DNA from: Anaerolineae bacterium
Lineage (GTDB): Bacteria; Chloroflexota; Anaerolineae; Aggregatilineales; Phototrophicaceae
NCBI GenBank assembly: GCA_028284565.1
Contig: JANQRM010000061.1
Span: 1-6,550, forward strand
Length of the DNA: 6,550 nt
Reading direction: 5' to 3'
Made by a program: the position numbers and the translations under genes. Under the pieces are notes generated by a model. The model was not told where the DNA came from and did not search any database. It saw nothing but the letters and a program-made list of their open reading frames with translations. Below, one piece after another: positions 1 to 6,537 of this stretch (position 1 is the first letter of the stretch; every line of letters starts with the position of its first letter).

Positions 1-337
1 AGAACAATTCCGGACGATCAGCCTCATACACCCGTGCATAGACATCTCCACCATCTTCTGCCTCTTCCTGACGCGCCTCACGACTGCGGATATAGGTCAC
101 ACCCGCCGCCCATACTTGCTGATTTTCTAGTGGAGATAACCATTGCCCTTTGGAAGTATCGTAGGTATGCAAATGAGTCGTCAATTGCTCAAGTTCTTGA
201 ATACTTTCTTTCACCCGCCCAGCAGACTGTTTTAACCAAGCATCGAATCCAGAAAAATGGTCATTCAGCCGATACACCGAATCATCTTGAATCAGTGAGA
301 AATGAAGCGATGAGGTTGCAATTCGTGCCAATTTCAT
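1..337 (-). CDS. FAA-hydrolase family protein, N-terminal part (KdaD-like, truncated by window edge)
   Basis: The first 112 codons of a gene that runs off the left edge without a stop. Its ATG at 337-335 shares one base with the TAA of the metallohydrolase gene (TAATG), and a GGAG lies 9 nt upstream inside that gene, so translational coupling is likely. The visible protein begins MKLARI. Around residues 76-112 it carries WAAGVTYIRSREAR, then DVY..VYEADRPELF, a block I recognise from fumarylacetoacetate-hydrolase-family enzymes related to 2-keto-3-deoxy-D-arabonate dehydratase. Family members are usually about 280-390 residues. The metal-binding acidic residues of the fold would lie beyond the edge and cannot be checked. 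A role on a 2-keto-3-deoxy sugar acid or another beta-diketo-type substrate is inferred from family and neighbours. It could instead be a hydrolase of acylpyruvate type. Family assignment is fairly sure; substrate is not. Confidence 0.82.
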   Translation of the reverse strand, partial: MKLARIATSSLHFSLIQDDSVYRLNDHFSGFDAWLKQSAGRVKESIQELEQLTTHLHTYDTSKGQWLSPLENQQVWAAGVTYIRSREARQEEAEDGGDVYARVYEADRPELF

Positions 338-1299
338 TAGTCAACACTCCAAGTCACCAGCCCATCAACATTCCGCCCTGTTTGGAGTTGCCCACGAGCA
401 ACCAACCGCGCCAGATTCCCAGCAAATGGAAACGTTAACAAGCCTGCACCCTCGTCGCCCCACTCACCCACTTTATCGCTCAAATCCCGCATAGCATCTT
501 TCAACGTAAACGGACTATTCACTTTGCCATAATCCAACAGCGTTTGCTCCACAAACAAGCAATAATTTTTACTCTGATGCAAGAAGTCCTGCACATCATC
601 GCCCGCCTTCAACTGCCAATGCGCCGAAGAATAAGTCTCAATGTCCATCCCCATCAGACGCTCTATGGTCGCTAGATAGGTATCGACATAACAATACGTC
701 GGAGGCAAAACCGGATTCCAATCAATATCCAGAATCGCATTCCACAACGCCGCTTCACCTGCCGCCATTGTCTTACTTTTCGGGTCATACACTGCCAGAT
801 GCCCCCACGTATGCCCCGGCGTATGCACGGCTTCCACATACCAATCCGGACTCAATCGAAAACGCTCGCCACCTTCTAGCGTCATATCAATCGGATAACT
901 CAGCGTATCCTTATGAATATCTGCTCGCGCTTGCTCAGTCGTCTCAAAGCCATGGTCCGCATCAAATTGCATATACCGCCCCTCAATCAGCGCATCCGTT
1001 TCCTCAATCCACGCCTTATCCAGATTGTGACACATCAACAAGGCATGTGGCACAGCTTCCTTCATCGGCTGATTCCCACCTTGGTGATCCAAATCCGAAT
1101 GCGAAATCACGATATACTTCAGCTTCTCACGGTCTAATCCGATGGAGTCGATATACGGCAATATCGTATCCTGTGGACTATCTGCCACACAGGTATCAAC
1201 CAACATCGCGCATTCCGTCCCCACAAACAGATGCACGTATGCCATCCGCGTCTCAAAAAACTGACACTCAATCCGATGAATTCCGGGCGCAATTTCCAT
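337..1299 (-). CDS. Metallo-beta-lactamase-fold metallohydrolase
   Basis: A 320-residue, probably cytosolic protein without a signal peptide. The N-terminal beta-strand region (1-60) leads into the metal motif H67-S-D-L-D71-H72 followed by QGGN. HTPGHTWGH at 159-167 supplies the next ligand (H163), GE at 181-182 sits where the family has the bridging Asp, and SSAHW gives H227. The C-terminal 90 residues form a helical extension, larger than in minimal members such as glyoxalase II. Two metal positions deviate: Asp69 replaces the second His of HxHxDH, and Glu182 replaces the usual Asp. The start is supported by GAAAGGA 8 nt upstream. The gene lies 21 nt after the paralog A gene and overlaps the FAH gene by 1 nt. 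In this setting a lactonase or esterase role in sugar-acid metabolism is plausible but unproven; an unrelated thioester or phosphodiester substrate is also possible. Confidence 0.9.
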   Translation of the reverse strand: MEIAPGIHRIECQFFETRMAYVHLFVGTECAMLVDTCVADSPQDTILPYIDSIGLDREKLKYIVISHSDLDHQGGNQPMKEAVPHALLMCHNLDKAWIEETDALIEGRYMQFDADHGFETTEQARADIHKDTLSYPIDMTLEGGERFRLSPDWYVEAVHTPGHTWGHLAVYDPKSKTMAAGEAALWNAILDIDWNPVLPPTYCYVDTYLATIERLMGMDIETYSSAHWQLKAGDDVQDFLHQSKNYCLFVEQTLLDYGKVNSPFTLKDAMRDLSDKVGEWGDEGAGLLTFPFAGNLARLVARGQLQTGRNVDGLVTWSVD

Positions 1300-1320
1300 T
1301 GAATAAATCCTTTCAATTAA

Positions 1321-2682
1321 TCAATGAATCTCAACTGGTAATAATGGTTGCAAACGTGCTCCCTCTATCAACAGAGTTTCCTCACCTGTTACAAAATTAA
1401 AAACTGAAATACCTTCGCCATTATCAAACATCAATAAGGTATCCTCGGAGACAACATCAATATAACCTCGTCCTTCTTGCATCGGCAATTCAATCACCTC
1501 ATCCATCGCACGAAAAAGATGTAAATTAGTGAAGTTCTGAAAATCAGATATCAACAGACCAAACTCTCGATAAACAGCAAAGATAAATTGCGCCTCATAA
1601 GATTGATTCGCTACCATCTGGCGATTGTCAACATCCCAAATTCGGTATTCATCAGGTTCCTCAAAGCTATTTTGAACAACCAACCAACGCTCATTAGGAG
1701 ATAGAAGTTGGTTTGCAATAGGTCCCATCCGTATTGAATTCCAAAAACCGACAAGTTGTGGCATTTCTCCAATAACAACAGACCAAAAGTTGTTATCCTG
1801 AAATATCAATAGTGATTCAGGAGTCGGTTGAATTAGCAGGTCAGGCAATGCTCCCGCTTCAAAATCGAAAAACCAATCATAAATTAGAATCTTGCCATCC
1901 AATAGTGATTGGATTTCAAGCTCACAATCTACTTCACACCCAAAATCATAGGTAATTATGGAGTCATCGAAGAGTCTTCTTGCATACAAATCACCGTTCT
2001 CCCCGTTCAAAGGCAACCGTTCTATCGTTCCATCCACGCGAAATAATACATACTCACCTTTAGACCCCAGTATGCGATAAAACCAATATTCACCATAATC
2101 ACTACTATTAAAACTCAAAAATGCCCCAGCATTTTCAAAAATATGAATAGACTGTTCATCGCCAGAGGTTAAATCACGGCGGATCAGTGCCCATGTTTCT
2201 GCATCATCCCCAGAGCTAACATAGTACAGAAATCGTCCATCTTCAGAAAATCGACAACATGGGTTTTGAAAGGAAGTGATCATGGTTGGAGTAATTCCCA
2301 TTAGCATTTCAACATTCCCTAGATTCACATTGAGAAGTGCAATAGGGTGATTACCAAAGGTAAAACTCGAAGTCAGCACCAAATAATCCGAATTGCCAGA
2401 AATGGGGAATGATGACAAAGTGTCAAGCTGTTGAGCATCAGTTTCACTAATAAGATAAACCGCCTCGTCGTTGACGGTCACTAAGATATTGCCATTGCTC
2501 AGTTTAAAAGGCTGAAAACTAATACTGGTGACCCTTTCTACTACAACCTCAATATCTCCACTTAAAGTATAGGCAATTACTGTATGAGTTTCTTCATCAA
2601 AGGCATAATACCATTTATCATCCTGAGCATTTATGATTACAGTCATAAACATCATCGTAATCAACAACAAAATACGTTGCAT
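1321..2682 (-). CDS. Secreted propeller-like protein, paralog A (unknown function)
   Basis: A 453-residue protein of no family I can name. Residues 1-19 form a Sec signal peptide: R3, a hydrophobic stretch, and INA before QDD as a likely type I cleavage site. There is no lipobox Cys, so the mature protein is probably released or periplasmic. The rest shows about ten blade-like strands of the pattern hydrophobic run, D..tGe, hydrophobic run, spaced about 40-50 residues apart. Examples are LIRRDLTSGDEQSIHIF (166-182), YRIWDVDNRQMVAN (346-359) and VFNFVTGEETLLIEG (427-441). This suits a WD40/TolB-like beta-propeller. Cysteines at 142-143 and 249/253 are shared with paralog B. I start at the second ATG, because GGAAG lies 5 nt before it and the first ATG (2694) has no ribosome site. 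It appears more A+T-rich than its neighbours in a sampled stretch. It may bind a ligand or polymer; no catalytic motif is seen. Confidence 0.85.
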   Translation of the reverse strand: MQRILLLITMMFMTVIINAQDDKWYYAFDEETHTVIAYTLSGDIEVVVERVTSISFQPFKLSNGNILVTVNDEAVYLISETDAQQLDTLSSFPISGNSDYLVLTSSFTFGNHPIALLNVNLGNVEMLMGITPTMITSFQNPCCRFSEDGRFLYYVSSGDDAETWALIRRDLTSGDEQSIHIFENAGAFLSFNSSDYGEYWFYRILGSKGEYVLFRVDGTIERLPLNGENGDLYARRLFDDSIITYDFGCEVDCELEIQSLLDGKILIYDWFFDFEAGALPDLLIQPTPESLLIFQDNNFWSVVIGEMPQLVGFWNSIRMGPIANQLLSPNERWLVVQNSFEEPDEYRIWDVDNRQMVANQSYEAQFIFAVYREFGLLISDFQNFTNLHLFRAMDEVIELPMQEGRGYIDVVSEDTLLMFDNGEGISVFNFVTGEETLLIEGARLQPLLPVEIH

Positions 2683-2687
2683 GCTTA

Positions 2688-2692
2688 CTTCC
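2688..2692 (-). promoter_or_regulatory. Ribosome binding site deciding the paralog A start
   Basis: GGAAG on the minus strand, 5 nt upstream of the ATG at 2682. It overlaps the alternative in-frame ATG at 2694, which itself is preceded by TTTTCCAGA with no Shine-Dalgarno match. Starting at 2682 puts Arg3 directly before the hydrophobic core, as expected for a signal peptide. Confidence 0.5.
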
Positions 2693-2715
2693 ATTCTGGA
2701 AAATGAGACATAATC

Positions 2716-4056
2716 TTAACCAATCTTCAATGCTGTGAGGGGTCTCAACCGTTCACCCTCAACAAGTAGCGTCTCTTCACCTGTCACAAAGTTGAAAACA
2801 GAAATACCGACCTCAAAATCAAGTACCAGCCCTGTGTCATCAGAAATTACATCAATATACCGCCCTCTGTCTGGCATCGGCAATTCAATCTTCTCATCAA
2901 TAGCTGAGTAGAGATACAGATGCGTGAATTCTTGTGTATCAGATACAACCACACCACCTTGCCCATAGAAAGCCAGTAAAAACAGGGCATCGTATGACTC
3001 GTTAACCACCAATCGGCGGTTGTTAACATCCCATATCCGATATGCCGTAGGACTTGTCGCATCATCAAGAGCAAAGAACCAATTTTCATCAGGCGACAAA
3101 AGTTGCCGATAAGTCAGACCCAAATGTTGTGGACTATGATAACCAATTTCTCTGGGAGACTGCCCGACGAAGATCGACCACAATGCTTCTCGTTGTCCGA
3201 GCAAAAGCGAATTTGGTGACGGTTGGGTAAACACATCAATGGGGATACTCGTCGGTAAGTCAAACGACCAACTAGACCCGTCGGCTAATGAATCGACTGT
3301 GAAAGTGCAGTCGGTTTCACATCGCAAATCAACCGTTATCAGATTGTCATCAAAGATAAATCGAGCAAACGCTTCATCATTTTCGCCTCGTTGTGACAAA
3401 CGCGCCAGCTCCTCATCCGGGGTAAACACCACATATTCGCCATCAGCACCCGCTGTTCGATACAGCCAGTAATCACCATAAGAACTACTTGCCACAAGCG
3501 GAGACCGCCCACCCGATTCAAACACATACACAGATTCCTCTGTACCTGTTGCCAATTCGCGTTGAAGCAACACCCATGTTTCTCCCTCGTCCGCTGAACT
3601 CGGATAATAAAGAAACTCGCCATCATCAGAAAAACGACAGCATCGTTCAAATAAAAATGTTGGAATGATTCCAGTCAGCATCTCAACTTGCCCCGTTTCA
3701 AAATTGAGAAGCATAAGCGGAGAGTCACCAACGCGAGGAGAATCAGCTAGGACAACATGGGAGACCCCAACAGCAAGTGGAAATGCACCTGTCAAATCAA
3801 CAGCTTCTGCAGTGTCTCCATCTACAAGATAGATACCTCCCTCTCCACCATTCAGCAACAGTTTCCCATTGTTGAATCGCACAAACGGTTGAACAACGTC
3901 TTCGATATCTTCCAACAAAACCCGAACCTCACCATCTAACGTATAAGCAATCACTGTTTCAGCATCAAAATCAATAGCGTAATACCAATCCGTATCCTGT
4001 GCCGAACTCACACCGACAAGCATTACAAGAACAATAAGTAAAATTCGATGACTCAT
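2716..4056 (-). CDS. Secreted propeller-like protein, paralog B (unknown function)
   Basis: A 446-residue protein collinear with paralog A and, by eye, close to half identical to it. Shared blocks include WYYA.D (24-29), VIAYTL (35-40), CCRFS.DG.FLYY (139-151), C246-E-T-D-C250, QLLSP (318-322), YRIWDV (339-344), RYIDV (399-403) and VFNFVTGEETLL (420-431). Residues 1-19 are a Sec signal peptide with R4, a hydrophobic core and VSSA before Q, and no lipobox. The body repeats short strand pairs about every 40-50 residues, consistent with a beta-propeller; the blade count is uncertain. I start at the second ATG because AGGAG lies 6 nt before it, whereas it directly abuts the first ATG at 4062. It lies about 70 nt after the dehydrogenase gene and 33 nt before paralog A. 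No known function is recognised. Binding of a carbohydrate or cell-surface partner is only a guess from its operon partners. Confidence 0.87.
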   Translation of the reverse strand: MSHRILLIVLVMLVGVSSAQDTDWYYAIDFDAETVIAYTLDGEVRVLLEDIEDVVQPFVRFNNGKLLLNGGEGGIYLVDGDTAEAVDLTGAFPLAVGVSHVVLADSPRVGDSPLMLLNFETGQVEMLTGIIPTFLFERCCRFSDDGEFLYYPSSADEGETWVLLQRELATGTEESVYVFESGGRSPLVASSSYGDYWLYRTAGADGEYVVFTPDEELARLSQRGENDEAFARFIFDDNLITVDLRCETDCTFTVDSLADGSSWSFDLPTSIPIDVFTQPSPNSLLLGQREALWSIFVGQSPREIGYHSPQHLGLTYRQLLSPDENWFFALDDATSPTAYRIWDVNNRRLVVNESYDALFLLAFYGQGGVVVSDTQEFTHLYLYSAIDEKIELPMPDRGRYIDVISDDTGLVLDFEVGISVFNFVTGEETLLVEGERLRPLTALKIG

Positions 4057-4062
4057 CGTCAT

Positions 4063-4070
4063 CTCCTCTC
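4063..4070 (-). promoter_or_regulatory. Strong Shine-Dalgarno deciding the paralog B start
   Basis: GAGAGGAG on the minus strand, ending directly against the ATG at 4062. It is 6 nt from the in-frame ATG at 4056, a normal spacing. This favours translation from the second ATG and removes two residues (Met-Thr) from the longest reading. Confidence 0.55.
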
Positions 4071-4094
4071 AATTCAACACCTAGAAATAACTAG

Positions 4095-4122
4095 ACAACT
4101 AATAACCGATTACTAACAACTA
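4095..4122. repeat. Pair of 7-bp direct repeats, 21-bp period
   Basis: The gap between the dehydrogenase stop and paralog B holds ACAACTA at 4095-4101 and again at 4116-4122, exactly 21 bp apart (two helical turns). An adjacent CTAG-N6-CTAG lies at 4081-4094. The gap is A+T-rich. No convincing -35/-10 pair and no terminator hairpin were found in it. The repeat may be chance or a weak protein-binding site. Confidence 0.2.
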
Positions 4123-4128
4123 TTTTCT

Positions 4129-4908
4129 CTAATCCTGAGGTTGCTCACCCTTAGAACTCAATCCCCCATCCACCTCATAATTTGACCCTGTAACAAAGCT
4201 CGACTCATCCGATGCCAAAAACAAACATACATTTGCCACTTCTTCGATTTGCCCCACACGACCAATCGGATGCATCGCATCAAACTCCCCGCGCAACTTC
4301 TCAGGATTCGATTGTGCCTCCAAGAAATCGTGCAACATCGGCGAATCAATCGTACCCGGCGCAACACTATTCACACGGATTCCTTTAACTGCATAATCCG
4401 TAGACATCGCCCGTGCCAACGCAATCAACGCCCCCTTCGTCATCGAATACACTGCAATCCCCGGCAAGCCCAACAATCCAGTCACACTCGCCATATGGAT
4501 AATACTGCCTTTCTGCTGTTCCAGCATACCCGGTATTACAGCCCGACTCACCAGATATGCCCCCCGCAAATTCACCGCCAAGCACCGTTCGAAATCATCC
4601 AATGATGTTTCATGCAACGCACCAGCAGGCATCACCGCCGCATTATTGACCAGCACATTGCACGTCCCAAATTGTTGTTTCAATTTGTCTACAGCTTGCT
4701 GAACCTGTCCTTCATCCCGAATATCGGCTTCAAGCGCAATCGCCTGCCCACCCCTATCGATAATCTCTTCTACCACCTGCTGACAGTCTGCTCCTTGTAA
4801 ATCCAATACACCAACTTTCGCACCATGTTCCACAAACTTCAACGCAATCCCACGCCCGATGCCCCTTGCAGACCCCGTAATTAGCGCAACTTTGCTGTCT
4901 AATCGCAT
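4129..4908 (-). CDS. Short-chain dehydrogenase/reductase (classical SDR)
   Basis: A full-length classical SDR of 259 residues; the family usually has 250-260. The Rossmann cofactor motif TGSARGIG is at 11-18, and Asp36 ends the second strand, which favours NAD(H) over NADP(H). D62 follows in the ADIRD segment, then NNAA at 88-91 and N113. The catalytic residues are S141, Y154 and K158 (YSMTK), followed by the PG motif at 184-185 and a C-terminal GG at 248-249. It should oxidise a secondary alcohol or reduce a ketone in the cytosol. The start is supported by AAAGG 8 nt upstream, within the last codons of the preceding oxidoreductase gene; only 3 nt separate the two genes, so they are probably translationally coupled. 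Sugar or sugar-acid dehydrogenase activity is inferred from that partner and the downstream FAH gene. A FabG-like 3-oxoacyl reductase is less likely here. Confidence 0.96.
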   Translation of the reverse strand: MRLDSKVALITGSARGIGRGIALKFVEHGAKVGVLDLQGADCQQVVEEIIDRGGQAIALEADIRDEGQVQQAVDKLKQQFGTCNVLVNNAAVMPAGALHETSLDDFERCLAVNLRGAYLVSRAVIPGMLEQQKGSIIHMASVTGLLGLPGIAVYSMTKGALIALARAMSTDYAVKGIRVNSVAPGTIDSPMLHDFLEAQSNPEKLRGEFDAMHPIGRVGQIEEVANVCLFLASDESSFVTGSNYEVDGGLSSKGEQPQD

Positions 4909-4911
4909 AAC

Positions 4912-6033
4912 TTAGACCTTTGCCCCGATGCTCTCAACTTGCACCCGACAACCAGTTTCATGACTTATCGCGCACGCCTCCAATATGCGTTGAACTTTCG
5001 CCCCCTCTGCAAAATCTGGTTGCACAGCCTCGTCCTTCAAAATGCCATTCAGCCAGCCACGTATCATATAATCTTCCACACGGAATAAATCTCGATATGT
5101 ATTATGTACCGTATCATGCCGTGCTTGCCCCCAAATATGCTCAGGAATCGGTATTGTTTTCACCATCCCTTCACCTACTCTAGCCCCTTTCACCTCTTGC
5201 ACCCTATCCCAATCAATCACATGATAAAGCGTCCCATCTGAACCATGAAATTCCATATGATGCGTCTGTCCAAACGGCGTATTCTCATAACACACCGCCG
5301 TTGCATGAACCACACCATATGCGCCATTCTCAAATTGTATCGTGACAACCGCCATATCATCACCCACCGTATATGGCTCCCCATCCATTGTGAGTGAATC
5401 ACGCTCGACGTTATACCCTAATTGGCAACTCACACTCTCAACATCACCAAAATACCACATCGCCAGATACAGAAAATGCGAGGCAAGATCGCCCAAAATA
5501 CCAGAACCCGCTTGGTCTTTATTAAATCGCCAGTGATACTTGCCATCCCTTGCATAGCCTGTGTAATAGCGCATATTCAAGTGATATGGCTTACCAATAT
5601 AGCCATCATCCATCAATTCCTTTAGATAACGCGCCGTCGGCATGAAACGATAAGTAAACGGTGTCATACAAATAAGACGTTTTTCCTCCGCTGTTTCCGC
5701 CATCTCAAGTGCATCTGCATAGCTCAACGCTAGTGGTTTCTCACACAATACATGCAAGCCCTGTTCCATTGCCTTCATACTAATTAGATGATGGATATGA
5801 TTCGGTGTAGACACAATTACCGCATCTAGCAAATCACTTTCCAGCATCTCGTCATAATCGGTGAATACATGTGCAATATTCCAACGATCCGCCAATTTCT
5901 GCCCATTCTCTCGCTTACGCCCACATACCGCTACTACTTCAGCTTGTGGATGACTATCCACCGCCGGAATGTGCATCGAGTCCGCCCACCAGCTTGTCCC
6001 AACCACACCGACCCGTATCGTTTCGCTTGTCAT
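4912..6033 (-). CDS. Gfo/Idh/MocA-family NAD(P)-dependent oxidoreductase
   Basis: A 373-residue protein of usual family length. The N-terminal Rossmann domain (about 6-125) contains GVVGTS at 9-14, STPNHIH at 75-81 and the family signature CEKPL at 97-101 with catalytic-type K99. The C-terminal alpha/beta domain (about 126-335) contains GDLASH at 181-186, where D182 and H186 match the D-x3-H catalytic pair. Such enzymes oxidise or reduce hydroxyl groups on sugars, inositols and their derivatives. The substrate cannot be read from sequence. It is the first gene of the minus-strand run and is followed after 3 nt by the SDR, suggesting consecutive steps on one substrate. Its ribosome site is weak (a GAAAGAAA-like stretch about 8 nt upstream). 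The start codon overlaps the -35 box of the divergent promoter. No truncation or missing key residue is seen. Confidence 0.96.
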   Translation of the reverse strand: MTSETIRVGVVGTSWWADSMHIPAVDSHPQAEVVAVCGRKRENGQKLADRWNIAHVFTDYDEMLESDLLDAVIVSTPNHIHHLISMKAMEQGLHVLCEKPLALSYADALEMAETAEEKRLICMTPFTYRFMPTARYLKELMDDGYIGKPYHLNMRYYTGYARDGKYHWRFNKDQAGSGILGDLASHFLYLAMWYFGDVESVSCQLGYNVERDSLTMDGEPYTVGDDMAVVTIQFENGAYGVVHATAVCYENTPFGQTHHMEFHGSDGTLYHVIDWDRVQEVKGARVGEGMVKTIPIPEHIWGQARHDTVHNTYRDLFRVEDYMIRGWLNGILKDEAVQPDFAEGAKVQRILEACAISHETGCRVQVESIGAKV

Positions 6034-6055
6034 TAACTTATTTCTTTCGTAGAAT
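6027..6055 (+). promoter_or_regulatory. Sigma70-like promoter for the plus-strand membrane-protein gene
   Basis: TTGTCA at 6027-6032 and TAGAAT at 6050-6055 are separated by exactly 17 bp. Together they match the consensus at 10 of 12 positions. Transcription would start near 6062, giving a leader of about 53 nt before the ATG at 6115. The -35 box overlaps the first codons of the divergent oxidoreductase gene. Confidence 0.5.
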
Positions 6056-6074
6056 AACGCGACTAATCAAGGTT

Positions 6075-6103
6075 ATTGTAGAAACTACAGTGTGATTCCG
6101 CAA
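6075..6103 (-). promoter_or_regulatory. Candidate promoter for the minus-strand gene run
   Basis: On the minus strand, TTGCGG (6103-6098) and TACAAT (6080-6075) are 17 bp apart. The -10 box matches 5 of 6 consensus positions and the -35 box 3 of 6. Start would be near 6068, about 35 nt before the oxidoreductase ATG. The weak -35 suggests low basal activity or need for an activator, which is inference. Confidence 0.35.
6077..6089. repeat. 13-bp palindrome, possible operator between divergent genes
   Basis: TGTAG-AAA-CTACA is a perfect inverted repeat with 5-bp arms. It overlaps the candidate minus-strand -10 box and falls about 15-27 nt after the predicted plus-strand start. A bound regulator could therefore affect both directions. 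It is short, so chance cannot be excluded. Confidence 0.3.
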
Positions 6104-6114
6104 AAAGGTTTGCA

Positions 6115-6489
6115 ATGATAGATTACATGAAACAAGATGGTATCCGTACAGTCTTAGTGGTTCTATTGGTATTAGGTGTATTAGCAACAGGTTTTGGCAT
6201 CTTCCGCATTGTGACAACCTCCATTGAAATCGAAAATAACCCGGCTCATCAAATCAAAATGAACGAAGAAACAGTCGATCCACAATCCACTGCCGAAGGG
6301 CGCGGACTCGTTATGGCAGACCTGGAACGCCGCGAACTCCTCCAAACACGATCCGAAAGCATGGTCATGGCGGGGGTCGGCTTAGTCCTGATTGCTGTCG
6401 GCTGGATGGGCATGGACTTCTATCGGAGTTTTCGCAAGCGCAAAGGCGAGACAACATCTGAAATTCCCGAATCCGTAATTGCAACCTAA
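6115..6489 (+). CDS. Small membrane protein with two transmembrane helices (unknown function)
   Basis: A 124-residue protein I do not recognise. A hydrophobic helix at about 12-34 and a second at about 83-102 flank a polar, acidic segment (35-82). The basic stretch RSFRKRKG at 104-111 follows the second helix. By the positive-inside rule both ends are cytosolic and the 48-residue loop is outside. There is no lipobox or cleavable signal, and no catalytic motif. The start is supported by AAAAAGG about 6 nt upstream; a later in-frame ATG at codon 5 is less well placed. It is transcribed divergently from the oxidoreductase run with a promoter of its own. Its codon pattern and clear topology make it a credible gene, but its link to the operon is unknown. 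Confidence 0.72.
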   Translation: MIDYMKQDGIRTVLVVLLVLGVLATGFGIFRIVTTSIEIENNPAHQIKMNEETVDPQSTAEGRGLVMADLERRELLQTRSESMVMAGVGLVLIAVGWMGMDFYRSFRKRKGETTSEIPESVIAT

Positions 6490-6520
6490 GAATGCTCAAG
6501 TCAAATAGCGTCGTGTAGAG

Positions 6521-6537
6521 GTTTGTCGCTGACAAAC
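6521..6537. repeat. Perfect 7-bp inverted repeat downstream of the membrane-protein gene
   Basis: GTTTGTC-GCT-GACAAAC begins 31 nt after the last base of the stop codon at 6489. It could form a 7-bp stem with a 3-nt loop, but no T-run follows on either strand, so it is a poor intrinsic terminator. A TAGAAT lies at 6539-6544, immediately to its right, so it may equally be an operator for a gene beyond the window. Confidence 0.35.

Noticed and set aside
34..438. Open plus-strand frame of 134 codons at the left edge
   Set aside because: The minus strand here encodes a recognisable FAA-hydrolase N-terminus coupled to the gene before it; the plus-strand product is low-complexity and has no ribosome site.
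768..1400. Open plus-strand frame of 210 codons
   Set aside because: It lies antisense over the metallohydrolase gene and the end of paralog A, whose motifs and ribosome site are clear. Its product is rich in Ser, Pro, His and Tyr with no motif, typical of an antisense shadow.
2683..2694. Longer start for paralog A at 2694
   Set aside because: There is no Shine-Dalgarno match upstream of it, whereas GGAAG precedes the ATG at 2682 and gives a better signal peptide. It remains possible.
1321..4056. Paralog pair as a recent exact duplication or mobile repeat
   Set aside because: The proteins differ at roughly half their positions and at DNA level only short blocks match. No flanking repeats or transposase are present, so the duplication is old.
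4063..4128. Terminator or promoter between the SDR and paralog B genes
   Set aside because: No GC-rich hairpin with a T-run and no -35/-10 pair of acceptable spacing could be found on the minus strand.
4249..4605. Open plus-strand frame of 118 codons
   Set aside because: It is antisense to the catalytic half of the SDR; the product is dominated by Arg, His and Gln and has no recognisable domain.
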